Assembly: GCF_002742285.1 (NCBI RefSeq)
Contig: NZ_MDGM01000015.1
Span: 1-64,000 of the forward strand
Source: Paramylibacter kogurei
GTDB lineage: Bacteria; Pseudomonadota; Alphaproteobacteria; Rhodobacterales; Rhodobacteraceae
Direction of reading: 5' to 3'
DNA length: 64,000 bases
Shown piece by piece: positions 30,064-37,790 of this stretch. A program made the translations under genes and the position numbers. The notes below the pieces were generated by a model. The model had not been told where the DNA came from. It saw only the letters and a program-made list of their open reading frames with translations, and did no database searches. How positions within the stretch are numbered: the first letter of the stretch is position 1; each line of letters starts with the position of its first letter.

Positions 30064-30566
30064 TCACCCGCAGTCACACCAAGGGCGATGCCCCATCGGT
30101 TGCGATTTATTCCGATTGCGAACAATATCGTTATGCGCTGACCCGTGTTTGGGATGATACGGGCAAACGCGCATTGTTCGTTATGCTCAACCCATCCACC
30201 GCGACAGAGGTGCAAAATGATCCCACCGTGGAACGCTGTGAACGGCGTGCACGTGCCCTTGGGTTTGGGGCATTTCGTGTCACAAATATTTTCGCATATC
30301 GCGCCACCGATCCACGCGACATGCGTGCACAATCCGATCCTGTTGGCAAGGAGAATGACACGGCCATTATGGATGGCGCGGCTTGGGCGGATACGGTGAT
30401 ATGCGCTTGGGGCACCCATGGCGAACATATGGGGCGCGGCGCGTTTGTGGAACGATTGTTGCGCGATCAATCAAAACCGCTGACCCATTTGGGATTATCA
30501 AAAGCGGGGCATCCAAAACACCCACTTTATATCAGCTATGCCAAAGAATTGGAAAACTGGGGCTAA
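30060..30566 (+). CDS. DUF1643 domain-containing protein
   Basis: 168 aa. The start overlaps the truB stop (ATGA). DUF1643 features are visible: [43 protein letters not shown] and the C-terminal [15 protein letters not shown]. The function is not established; the fold is thought to resemble uracil-DNA-glycosylase-like or nucleotide-binding proteins, which is weak inference. The stop overlaps the stop of the convergent hydrolase gene by three bases. Confidence 0.87.
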   Translation: MITRSHTKGDAPSVAIYSDCEQYRYALTRVWDDTGKRALFVMLNPSTATEVQNDPTVERCERRARALGFGAFRVTNIFAYRATDPRDMRAQSDPVGKENDTAIMDGAAWADTVICAWGTHGEHMGRGAFVERLLRDQSKPLTHLGLSKAGHPKHPLYISYAKELENWG

Positions 30567-31480
30567 CCTTCGCTTAAAATGAAATGGGCGATTTCATCCA
30601 TGACCAGTGGTGACAATGGCATATCACTGGGCGGGAACGTTAAATCCGTTTCTTGAAACACATGATTAACCCCATCGAAAATGCGCAATGTTGCATGGGG
30701 CAATGCGCGTGCCAGATTGCGCGCATCTTTGGGTTTGATGCGCACATCCGTATCGCCCTGAATTATCAAAACGGGTTTCATCAGGTTTTGCACCACCGCG
30801 ATTGGATCATAGGTCATCCAATCAATGAAATAGGCTTGGTTCACCGGTGAAAATAAATCGCGCAGCGTGATGGGAATATCATCCTGATCGATCATATCAC
30901 CACCTTTCATCGCATGAACCGCATTATCAATTTTACGTAAAATCCTTTTGCTACGGGTGTAGCGGGTAAGCTGTTCTTGCAAAATTACATCGATGCCACG
31001 CCCAGCGGACGCCGCCAGTATCACACCACATACCTTCGCATAGGAATCGCGCATCGCTACGGTGGTGACCAATCCCCCTTCGGAATGGCCCAGCACCCAA
31101 ACACAACGATTGTCCGCAATGCGATCAATCCAGACGCGCACGTCATTTGCATAACCTGCAATGCGCAAATCATCGCTGTTACGAATGGCACCTGTTGAAC
31201 CATAACTGCCGCGTTTATCAATGCGCAGCGTTGAAATCCCCCGCGCAGCCATTTCATTCGCCATTTTGTGATACACACCCAGCCCAAGTGCGGGGGGTTT
31301 TTGTCCATCGCGATTTATCGGACCTGATCCAGGTACAATTAACAGCAACGGCGCGTCATCGTCGATTTGGTGAAACGTCCCTGCCAATTGCCCAAATTCG
31401 CCAGCCGCAAAAATTTCAAATTCATCCGCATCGACCGAAATCGCCCAAATGATCAGAAAAATTGCCAGCAATTGTTTCAT
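30563..31480 (-). CDS. Secreted alpha/beta-hydrolase
   Basis: 305 aa. The N-terminal signal peptide (MKQLLAIFLIIWAISVDAD) points to export. The catalytic triad is Ser in LGHSEGGLVTT, Asp in IQGDTDVRI and His in GVNHVFQETD; the oxyanion region is LLLIVPGSGPINRDG. It resembles alpha/beta-hydrolases annotated as prolyl-oligopeptidase-like or esterases; the substrate is unknown. The start at 31480 is preferred over the ATG four codons upstream because GGATAGG sits before it. Confidence 0.85.
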   Translation of the reverse strand: MKQLLAIFLIIWAISVDADEFEIFAAGEFGQLAGTFHQIDDDAPLLLIVPGSGPINRDGQKPPALGLGVYHKMANEMAARGISTLRIDKRGSYGSTGAIRNSDDLRIAGYANDVRVWIDRIADNRCVWVLGHSEGGLVTTVAMRDSYAKVCGVILAASAGRGIDVILQEQLTRYTRSKRILRKIDNAVHAMKGGDMIDQDDIPITLRDLFSPVNQAYFIDWMTYDPIAVVQNLMKPVLIIQGDTDVRIKPKDARNLARALPHATLRIFDGVNHVFQETDLTFPPSDMPLSPLVMDEIAHFILSEG

Positions 31481-31559
31481 GAACCTATCCAAGCACTAAT
31501 AATCAATCCACGCAAATAATGGCTTTACTCCTTGCGGATAATCGCCGAAGTCTGGCGCC

Positions 31560-32438
31560 ATGAATGATCAAACCAAAGGCTTACTCATTACCATATTCGG
31601 TGTGTTGTGCATTGTGCCCGACGCGCTGTTTGTGCGCCTGATTGATGCCAGCGCCATGACCGTCACCATGTGGCGCAATTTGTTATGTGGTGGCGTGATG
31701 CTGATTGCGATGTTGCTTTTGCATCGCGGTCAAACATTTGCGGCCATTCGTGCTGCGGGTAAGGCGGGGTTGATCTATGCCGTTTGTGCGGCGGGTGCGT
31801 CGATTTTATTTGTAGTTTCGGTGCGCTTGACCACGGTTGCAAATACCGTATTCATCATTTCTTCCCTGCCCATATTTGCCGCATTTTACAGCTGGCTTTT
31901 GATGGGCGAACGGATCAGCAAACGCATGGCATGGACCATCGGGCTGGTTATGATGGGGCTTATCATCATTGGCTATGGCTCGCTTGGGCAAGAGGGTGGT
32001 AATATCTGGGGTGATCTGGCGGCACTGGGCGTGGCGGCAATATTTTCGCTTGGCCTGACCGTGGCGCGACAGAAAAAATCGGTTTCAATGGTGCCAATGG
32101 CGGCTGTGGCCTATCTGGGTTGTGGGATATTGCTTATCCCGTTTAGCCAACCTTTCAGTGTTCCCAGTGATGATTGGATTTATGTTGTTCTACATGGCGG
32201 TGTTTTTATCGCGATCAGCACGGCAATGCTGGCCATCGGCCCACGATACATTCCATCTGCGGAGGTCGCGGTCATCATCTTGCTTGAATCCGTGCTCGCA
32301 CCATTGTTGGTTTGGTTCGTGATCGGTGAAGAGCCACATACATCTGCATTGATCGGTGGTGGATTGGTGATTGGGGTGTTGTTCATATCAAATCTGATCG
32401 TGCTGACACGCAAACGCCCACAAAACGCGGTTAAATGA
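31560..32438 (+). CDS. EamA/DMT family transporter
   Basis: 292 aa with ten predicted transmembrane helices formed by two EamA repeats (about residues 5-135 and 150-285). These drug/metabolite transporters usually export amino acids or other small metabolites; substrate unknown. No Shine-Dalgarno is seen before the ATG, so translation may depend on a short leader. It is divergent from the hydrolase gene by about 80 bp. A second EamA gene occurs at 60639. Confidence 0.88.
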   Translation: MNDQTKGLLITIFGVLCIVPDALFVRLIDASAMTVTMWRNLLCGGVMLIAMLLLHRGQTFAAIRAAGKAGLIYAVCAAGASILFVVSVRLTTVANTVFIISSLPIFAAFYSWLLMGERISKRMAWTIGLVMMGLIIIGYGSLGQEGGNIWGDLAALGVAAIFSLGLTVARQKKSVSMVPMAAVAYLGCGILLIPFSQPFSVPSDDWIYVVLHGGVFIAISTAMLAIGPRYIPSAEVAVIILLESVLAPLLVWFVIGEEPHTSALIGGGLVIGVLFISNLIVLTRKRPQNAVK

Positions 32439-32564
32439 TTCCGCTTTCATTTTAAGACAAACCCGATTATACGCGCCAAATCCGATTCATTTTGGATACT
32501 CCAAGGGCCTTTCTGGACGACATCCCGGATTGTGCCATAACGCTAACCTTTTAAGGAGACCCCG

Positions 32565-32834
32565 ATGTCGATAACACCAGAGCGTAAAGCTGAATTGATC
32601 AAAGAATTTGCAACAAAACCGGGCGACACTGGTTCACCCGAAGTTCAAGTTGCGATCCTGACATCACGTATTTCAACACTGACAGAGCACTTTAAAACCA
32701 ACAAGAAAGACAACCACTCACGTCGTGGTCTTTTGAAAATGGTTGCGCTGCGTCGTAAACTGTTGGACTACACACGTGGCAAAGACGAAGCGCGTTACCA
32801 AGACCTAATTAAACGCCTTGGCATCCGCCGCTAA
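32565..32834 (+). CDS. rpsO: 30S ribosomal protein S15
   Basis: 89 aa, normal length, with [33 protein letters not shown] and the C-terminal LIKRLGIRR. It binds the 16S three-way junction and is a primary assembly protein. Shine-Dalgarno AAGGAG. It is separated from pnp by a terminator, but the two genes keep the classic rpsO-pnp order. Confidence 0.97.
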   Translation: MSITPERKAELIKEFATKPGDTGSPEVQVAILTSRISTLTEHFKTNKKDNHSRRGLLKMVALRRKLLDYTRGKDEARYQDLIKRLGIRR

Positions 32835-32863
32835 AGGTTTCGATACATTCGTATCAAACGATC

Positions 32864-32895
32864 AACGCCCGCCTCAATTGAGCGGGCGTTTTTTT
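32864..32895 (+). terminator. Rho-independent terminator of rpsO
   Basis: AACGCCCGC / GCGGGCGTT forms a 9-bp stem with an 8-nt loop, followed by a run of seven T. Confidence 0.93.
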
Positions 32896-33120
32896 GTGGG
32901 TTATGTGAAACCGCACAGAGCGCGGCAGCGTTAGATGTATCCAGTCTGTTTTCTCATCCTACCATGTGCTAAAATTCAAATTTACGACTATTCCTAAATT
33001 CAATTAATATCATTGGGCATTACGCATTCGCCTATTTCCTTCAAAATATACCGTCAAAATTCACACCCCTTCCCATAGACGCGTTTTCCCTGTATACGCC
33101 CGCCTATCTGAGACGTGATG
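32896..33120. other. Intergenic DNA between rpsO terminator and pnp leader
   Basis: About 225 bp of AT-rich DNA with no supportable gene. It probably holds the pnp promoter, but no box pair is convincing enough to call. Confidence 0.4.
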
Positions 33121-33124
33121 CTTT

Positions 33125-33226
33125 GACCTCGGCACATGAAATAGGATTGAGGTCGGTGGCAATGGGGCCACCATTTAGATCGGGAGACCTTGGAAGGCCA
33201 AGGAGTGCTCCCTCGTTAGGAAACGA
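33125..33226 (+). promoter_or_regulatory. Structured 5' leader of pnp (four consecutive hairpins)
   Basis: Four hairpins precede pnp: GACCTC / GAGGTC (33125-33154, 18-nt loop), GGTGGC / GCCACC (33155-33172), CCTTGG-AAGG-CCAAGG (33188-33203) and TCGTT-AGGA-AACGA (33213-33226). The last one places the likely Shine-Dalgarno AGGA in its loop. In E. coli PNPase represses its own mRNA through leader hairpins processed by RNase III; a similar role here is inferred. Confidence 0.55.
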
Positions 33227-33229
33227 TAC

Positions 33230-35362
33230 ATGTTTAACGAAGTAAAAAAATCAATCCAGTGGGGCGAAGAAACCCTAACACTGGAAACAGGCAAGATTGC
33301 ACGCCAAGCTGACAGCACCGTTATCGCCACATTGGGCGAAACTTCTGTTTTGGCTGCGGTTGTTTTTGCCAAGAAAGAAAAGCCGGGAATGGACTTCTTC
33401 CCGCTGACTGTGAATTACCAAGAAAAATATTACGCTGCGGGTAAAATCCCAGGTGGCTTTTTCAAACGCGAAGCGCGTCCAACAGAAAAAGAAACACTTA
33501 CCGCACGCTTGATCGACCGTCCAATTCGTCCATTGTTCGTGCCGGGTTTCAAACATGAAACACAGGTAACATTGACCGTATTGTCACACGATCTGGTCAA
33601 TGACCCAGACATGGTTGCGATGATCGCGGCATCTGCGGCGCTAACATTGTCAGGCGCACCATTCCGTGGCCCAATCGGCGCATGTCGCGTTGGCTTTGAA
33701 GATGGCGATTACATCTTGAACCCAACGGTTGATGATATGCACGACATCCGCAACAAACCAGAACAACGTCTGGATCTTGTTGTTGCCGGCACCAAAGACG
33801 CCGTGATGATGGTTGAATCAGAAGCATACGAATTGTCAGAATCCGAAATGCTCGGTGCGATCAATTTTGCCCATGAACAAATTCAGCCTGTGATCGATTT
33901 GATCATCGACATGGCCGAAGACGCCGCCAAAGAGCCATTTGATTTCCAAGCACCAGATTATTCCGATCTGTACGCTGTTGTGAAAAAAGCTGGTGAAAAG
34001 GCTGTTCGTGCCGCATTCGCAAACACAGACAAACAAGAACGCACCGCCGCAATCGCGGCCGCACGTGAAACAATCATCGAAGCCTTGAGCGAAGAACAAC
34101 AAGAAGACCCAAATCTGGGCTCTTGCATGAAAAAGCTTGAAGCAGAGGTTGTTCGCGGTGACATCGTGAAAACAGGCAAGCGTATTGATGGCCGTGATCT
34201 GTCAACTGTACGCCAAATCGTTTCTGAAACTGGCGTTTTGCCACGAACACACGGTTCTGCATTGTTCACACGCGGTGAAACGCAAGGCTTGGTTGTGACC
34301 ACATTGGGCACAGGCGATGATGAACAAATGATTGATGCGCTGAACGGCACATACCGCTCACCATTCTTGTTGCACTATAACTTCCCGCCATATTCCGTTG
34401 GTGAATGTGGTCGTATGATGGGCCCAGGTCGTCGTGAAATCGGTCACGGTAAATTGGCATGGCGTGCATTGCAGGCGGTTTTGCCACCAGCAACCGAATT
34501 CCCATACACAATCCGCGTGGTATCAGAGATCACTGAATCAAACGGCTCGTCTTCAATGGCGTCTGTTTGTGGTGGCTCTTTGTCCATGATGGATGCGGGT
34601 GTACCATTACGCGCACCTGTTGCGGGTGTTGCCATGGGCTTGATCCTAGAAGAAAACGGCGAATATGCTGTTTTGACAGATATCTTGGGCGACGAAGACC
34701 ACCTTGGTGATATGGATTTCAAAGTTGCGGGTACTGAAAACGGTATCACATCTTTGCAAATGGATATTAAGGTCGCGGGTATCACACCTGAAATCATGGA
34801 AAAAGCGATGGCACAGGCCAAAGATGGCCGCATGCACATCCTTGGTGAAATGGCGAATGCACTGACAGAGGCGGGTTCGTTCTCTGAACATGCACCGCGC
34901 ATTGAAACCATCCAGATCAACCCAGAAAAAATCCGCGAAGTGATTGGTTCTGGCGGCAAGGTTATCCGTGAAATCTGTGAAACATCTGGCGCCAAAGTCG
35001 ACATTAACGACGACGGCGTGATCAAGATTGCATCATCAAACGGCGAGCAAATCGAAAAAGCCCGCGAAATGATCATGTCAATCGCCGCAGAACCAGAGGT
35101 AGGCACAGTCTACACTGGCACCGTGGTCAAGGTGATGGATTTCGGCGCATTCGTAAACTTCTTTGGAAAACGTGACGGTCTGGTGCACGTATCCCAAATG
35201 GCGAACGAGCGCGTAAACCACCCGAACGATTTGGTCAAAGAAGGCCAAAAAGTAAAAGTGAAATTGATGGGCTTTGATGACCGCGGCAAAGTGCGCTTGT
35301 CTATGAAAGTTGTCGATCAAGAAACTGGCGAAGAAATCGCCGCAGAGAAAAAAGAAGACTAA
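33230..35362 (+). CDS. pnp: Polyribonucleotide nucleotidyltransferase (PNPase)
   Basis: Trimeric 3'-5' phosphorolytic exoribonuclease of mRNA decay. 710 aa. Two RNase PH domains are joined by a helical domain (first starts [15 protein letters not shown]; second has [11 protein letters not shown] and PFDSV-type residues near [14 protein letters not shown]), followed by a KH domain ([15 protein letters not shown], about residues 565-610) and an S1 domain ([21 protein letters not shown], about 625-695). Full length with an acidic-basic C-terminal tail. Confidence 0.97.
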   Translation: MFNEVKKSIQWGEETLTLETGKIARQADSTVIATLGETSVLAAVVFAKKEKPGMDFFPLTVNYQEKYYAAGKIPGGFFKREARPTEKETLTARLIDRPIRPLFVPGFKHETQVTLTVLSHDLVNDPDMVAMIAASAALTLSGAPFRGPIGACRVGFEDGDYILNPTVDDMHDIRNKPEQRLDLVVAGTKDAVMMVESEAYELSESEMLGAINFAHEQIQPVIDLIIDMAEDAAKEPFDFQAPDYSDLYAVVKKAGEKAVRAAFANTDKQERTAAIAAARETIIEALSEEQQEDPNLGSCMKKLEAEVVRGDIVKTGKRIDGRDLSTVRQIVSETGVLPRTHGSALFTRGETQGLVVTTLGTGDDEQMIDALNGTYRSPFLLHYNFPPYSVGECGRMMGPGRREIGHGKLAWRALQAVLPPATEFPYTIRVVSEITESNGSSSMASVCGGSLSMMDAGVPLRAPVAGVAMGLILEENGEYAVLTDILGDEDHLGDMDFKVAGTENGITSLQMDIKVAGITPEIMEKAMAQAKDGRMHILGEMANALTEAGSFSEHAPRIETIQINPEKIREVIGSGGKVIREICETSGAKVDINDDGVIKIASSNGEQIEKAREMIMSIAAEPEVGTVYTGTVVKVMDFGAFVNFFGKRDGLVHVSQMANERVNHPNDLVKEGQKVKVKLMGFDDRGKVRLSMKVVDQETGEEIAAEKKED

Positions 35363-35388
35363 GGTTTTCGAAAACTCTGAAAAATTGG

Positions 35389-35416
35389 AAGCCCTCGCAT
35401 TTGCGGGGGCTTTTTT
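35389..35416 (+). terminator. Rho-independent terminator of pnp
   Basis: AAGCCCTCGC / GCGGGGGCTT, a 10-bp stem with one T-G wobble and an ATTT loop, followed by T6. Confidence 0.92.
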
Positions 35417-35446
35417 GATTGCACAGTACGCATAGGCTACCTAAAG

Positions 35447-35475
35447 TTGACAATTAACTGATAAAGACCTATTTA
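35447..35475 (+). promoter_or_regulatory. Putative promoter of the 6S-like RNA
   Basis: A perfect -35 TTGACA (35447-35452) and a 17-nt spacer lead to TATTTA (35470-35475), a weak -10. Transcription from about 35480 would begin at the base of the predicted RNA closing stem. Confidence 0.5.
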
Positions 35476-35477
35476 TG

Positions 35478-35632
35478 TCTTGTGCCTTAAAGAGCATTTT
35501 GAGTCGGTATCACCTGTAAATTGACCCGCTCATGTGGAAGTTAAGTTTGACAGGAAACTTAATTGCAGGACACTTCGGGTGGTTTCCGACCCCTTGAGCT
35601 AAGGAAACGCTGCTACTGCAAGCACACAGAAT
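35478..35632 (+). ncRNA. ssrS: Probable 6S RNA
   Basis: A non-coding stretch of about 155 nt lies between a sigma-70-like promoter and a strong terminator. It folds as a long interrupted rod: closing stem TCTTGTGC (35478-35485) with GCACACAGA (35622-35630, one bulge); inner stem GTCGG (35503-35507) with CCGAC (35586-35590), continued by CACC / GGTG across a small internal loop and CCTG / CAGG. On the 3' side of the open middle, CCTT-GAGCT-AAGG (35592-35604) forms a small hairpin with the same architecture as CCUU-GAACC-AAGG in E. coli 6S RNA. This is the layout of 6S RNA, which mimics an open promoter and binds the housekeeping RNA polymerase. The identification is by structure, not by search. 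Confidence 0.6.
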
Positions 35633-35636
35633 TAGA

Positions 35637-35671
35637 GCGCGGCACCTTATGTTAAGGTGTCGCGCATTTTT
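35637..35671 (+). terminator. Rho-independent terminator of the 6S-like RNA
   Basis: GCGCGGCACCTT pairs with AAGGTGTCGCGC (12 bp, one G-T wobble, 5-nt loop), followed by ATTTTT. The hairpin overlaps the last codons of the minus-strand gene at 35652-36092. Confidence 0.88.
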
Positions 35672-36092
35672 GTATGTTACCGACCTTAACTCCATGTGGT
35701 TTTGTTCCCGAAAATGCGGTCACAATTGACCAAATGTTTTTATCGCGCTGCTCTTTCAACTCTAATATACATGTACCCGCACTAGAACGAACAGCCATAA
35801 CTCGCGAATGTTTAAAACTGCCTCCCTCATAAAAAATTGGCGTACCGACTTTAAGTATAGTGGTTACATAATTTGGGACTTCTTCCCAAGTACCAAAACC
35901 CGCTTGCATCATTTCCTTTTTGTGCTCAACCCAGATATGTTTGGCTCCATAGCCTCTATGAGGACCGCGGTGCTTTCCAACGGGTAAACGAATGTCACCT
36001 GCGGGAATAACAAATCTCTTAGTATTCTTCTCAGGGATAACACCGAAACAAGTTTGCCCAGTTTCGGGATGGAACAGCAATTTTTGTGACAA
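35652..36092 (-). CDS. Possible BECR-fold nuclease (toxin-like) domain protein
   Basis: 146 aa. Start codon is TTG at 36092 with AGGTGA upstream. The C-terminal 110 residues have a pattern I associate with the barnase/EndoU/colicin E5-D/RelE (BECR) nuclease group found as phage and polymorphic-toxin tips: KHIWVEHKKEM, VTTILKVGTPIFYEGG, RVMAVRSSAGTCILEL and WSIVTAFSGTKPHG. The His, Lys, Arg and Ser/Thr in these positions could form an RNase site. The gene is AT-rich with codon choice unlike its neighbours, which suggests transfer. No immunity partner is adjacent. Its 3' end lies inside the 6S-like RNA terminator. The coding call is fairly safe; the function is a hypothesis. Confidence 0.5.
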   Translation of the reverse strand: MSQKLLFHPETGQTCFGVIPEKNTKRFVIPAGDIRLPVGKHRGPHRGYGAKHIWVEHKKEMMQAGFGTWEEVPNYVTTILKVGTPIFYEGGSFKHSRVMAVRSSAGTCILELKEQRDKNIWSIVTAFSGTKPHGVKVGNIQKCATP

Positions 36093-36239
36093 AAAACTTC
36101 ACCTAATATATTTTCAATTATATATGCACAATCAAATGGAGAACTGCAAACCTTCTAATAGGGAACAATTTGCTCTACGACAGCGTACCGCCCCCACCCC
36201 CCATTTGCCCCAACCCTCAACCTTTGCTACCATCCCCTT

Positions 36240-36665
36240 ATGCGTACACCTTGGCATATCTGGCTGATCGGCATTGTCTCTCTGATCTGGAATAGTTTCG
36301 GAGCGCTTGATTATGTCATGACGCAAACCCGTAACGAGGCTTATCTTGCCAGCTTTACCCCAGAACAGCTTGCGTTTTTTCACAGCTTTCCCGCATGGGC
36401 CGATGGTACGTGGGCGCTGGCGGTTTGGGCGTCTGTGGCGGGGTCAATCCTTTTGCTGTTGCGCTCGCGCTTTGCGGTGACGGCATTTATCATTTCATTC
36501 ATTGCCATGATCATCACCACGTTCCACAACTTGGTTTTGGCAGAGGTGAAAGCATATGAAATCATGGGGCCAGAGGCCGTGATAATTTCCATTGTTATAT
36601 TCATCATCGCGCTTGCGCTCATGCTTTATGCGCGGGCGCAAAAAATGCGCGGCGTGTTACGCTAG
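36240..36665 (+). CDS. Conserved small integral membrane protein (4 TM)
   Basis: 141 aa with four hydrophobic segments (about residues 6-27, 56-74, 80-100 and 112-132). It resembles a widespread family of short membrane proteins sometimes labelled sugar transporter without experimental support (IWNSFGALDYVMTQ near the N terminus). No clear ribosome site precedes the ATG. Function unknown. Confidence 0.75.
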   Translation: MRTPWHIWLIGIVSLIWNSFGALDYVMTQTRNEAYLASFTPEQLAFFHSFPAWADGTWALAVWASVAGSILLLLRSRFAVTAFIISFIAMIITTFHNLVLAEVKAYEIMGPEAVIISIVIFIIALALMLYARAQKMRGVLR

Positions 36666-36722
36666 ACAGGCGTAAATTTCTGACCTAATCCTTTGGCAAA
36701 ACCAACCAAAGGAAAACAACCC

Positions 36723-37073
36723 ATGTCCATCACCCGTCACGATTCCAACCAACGCATGTCGCAACTTGTTGTTCACGGCAACACTGCCTATTTGGCGGGG
36801 CAAGTCGCCGATGATTTCAACGCCGACATTACCACCCAAACACAACAAGTACTGGCCAAGGTTGAATCCCTGCTCGCCACCGCAGGATCGGACAAGGATC
36901 ACATCCTATCCGCCACGATCATTATCAAGGACATGGCACAGTTTGGTGAAATGAATGCGGTTTGGGATGCATGGGTTGCCGATGCTGGCAAACCCGCGCG
37001 CGCCGCCATTCAGGCCGATATGGCCGCGCCAAACATCTTGGTCGAAATCTGTATTATTGCAGCAGTGAAATAA
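36723..37073 (+). CDS. RidA family protein
   Basis: 116 aa of the YjgF/YER057c/UK114 family. Visible: YLAGQVADDF, QQVLAKVESLLATAGSDKDHIL, MNAVWDAWV and ARAAIQADMAAPNILVEI; the usual Arg of the imine-deaminase site appears in KPARAAIQADM. Members hydrolyse reactive enamines/imines made by PLP enzymes. The start at 36723 has AAAGGAAAA upstream; the longer frame from 36693 does not. Confidence 0.88.
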   Translation: MSITRHDSNQRMSQLVVHGNTAYLAGQVADDFNADITTQTQQVLAKVESLLATAGSDKDHILSATIIIKDMAQFGEMNAVWDAWVADAGKPARAAIQADMAAPNILVEICIIAAVK

Positions 37074-37098
37074 TTTTTGGGGGCGCAGATTTGCGCCC

Positions 37099-37551
37099 CT
37101 ATCCAAATGTCGATTTTAAGATCGCGGATAATGCATCCGCATCCGCTTGCGTAAACGCATCGGGCTGATCGCTGTCGATATCAAACACGCCGATTATTGC
37201 GCCCGCGCCATCATAAACGGGGATCACCAATTCGGATTGCGTGGAACTGGCACAAGCGATGTGCCCGTCAAACGCATTTACATCCGCCACCAATTGGGTT
37301 TCACCGCTTCGCGCCGCGGCACCACACACGCCACGCGAAAATGGAATCACCAAACAACCATGCCCGCCCTGATACGGGCCGATTTTCATCAACTCTGGTT
37401 CCACCACACGATAAAACCCCGTCCAATCAAACCGATCATCCGCATGATGCACCTCGCAGGCAATCGTTGCCATCAAAGCCACCTGATCGGATTCGCCCGA
37501 TGTTAAACTTTCGATGGATTTGGCCAGATCAGCGTAATTTACGTTACCCAT
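37099..37551 (-). CDS. GAF-domain free methionine-(R)-sulfoxide reductase
   Basis: 150 aa, one GAF domain. It matches fRMsr (YebR/MsrC type): FDWTGFYRVVEPELMKIGPYQG, RGVCGAAARSGETQLVADV (Cys) and IACASSTQSELVIPV (second Cys), then GVFDIDSDQPDAF. These enzymes reduce free Met-R-sulfoxide using a Cys pair. The start at 37551 (MGNVNY) follows GAGGGAC. Upstream of it lies the 11-bp repeat array that may also serve the divergent ugp operon. Confidence 0.9.
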   Translation of the reverse strand: MGNVNYADLAKSIESLTSGESDQVALMATIACEVHHADDRFDWTGFYRVVEPELMKIGPYQGGHGCLVIPFSRGVCGAAARSGETQLVADVNAFDGHIACASSTQSELVIPVYDGAGAIIGVFDIDSDQPDAFTQADADALSAILKSTFG

Positions 37552-37576
37552 TTTTGTCCCTCTTTGCCCGACGACC

Positions 37577-37628
37577 TGTCCGACGGATGTCCGACACATG
37601 TCATACGGCTGTCCCACGGAGGTCCGCA
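37577..37628. promoter_or_regulatory. Five 11-bp direct repeats (putative PhoB box array, distal)
   Basis: TGTC-type cores start at GTC positions 37578, 37589, 37600, 37611 and 37622, an exact 11-bp period with unit close to TGTCCGACGGA. PhoB sites are TGTCA-like 7-bp units spaced by 4 bp, giving the same 11-bp period. ugp genes are a known Pho regulon target in E. coli. The array lies between the divergent fRMsr gene and ugpB. Confidence 0.5.
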
Positions 37629-37698
37629 AGGTGAAAATCACGAATGGCAGAGCGCGAATTTTTTCGTTTTTGTTCTTTTGATCAAAATTTTACACAAG

Positions 37699-37727
37699 CG
37701 TCATACACATGTTTTTCCATTGTTACA
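37699..37727 (+). promoter_or_regulatory. Three 11-bp direct repeats (putative PhoB boxes, proximal)
   Basis: CGTCATA, TGTTTTT and TGTTACA have their G at 37700, 37711 and 37722, again an 11-bp period. TGTCAT/TGTTAC-like units fit PhoB half-sites. A possible -10 (TATTCG, about 37737) follows, and ugpB begins at 37791. Confidence 0.45.
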
Positions 37728-37752
37728 TCGGCTCCCTATTCGCCCCCTCACC

Positions 37753-37768
37753 GCACCCGCTGGGGTGC
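37753..37768 (+). promoter_or_regulatory. Hairpin in the ugpB leader
   Basis: GCACCC-GCTG-GGGTGC, a perfect 6-bp stem with a tetraloop, 23 bp before the ugpB ATG. It is likely in the 5' UTR; its role is unknown. Confidence 0.4.
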
Positions 37769-37790
37769 CTTGCAAATTTAGGAATCAAAG

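Noticed and set aside
34444..35106. A 220-codon open frame antisense to pnp.
   Set aside because: It is a shadow of the PNPase core and KH domain coding sequence; no ribosome site or family resemblance.
35417..35671. tmRNA, RNase P RNA or SRP RNA as the identity of the structured RNA downstream of pnp.
   Set aside because: No tRNA-like ends, no RNase P core motifs (such as GAGGAAAGTCC) and no SRP tetraloop region; the rod-with-bubble plan fits 6S.
37577..37628. 11-bp direct repeats as a small CRISPR array or minisatellite.
   Set aside because: The repeats are far too short for CRISPR and have no unique spacers; the 11-bp helical period and the ugp context favour a regulator array.
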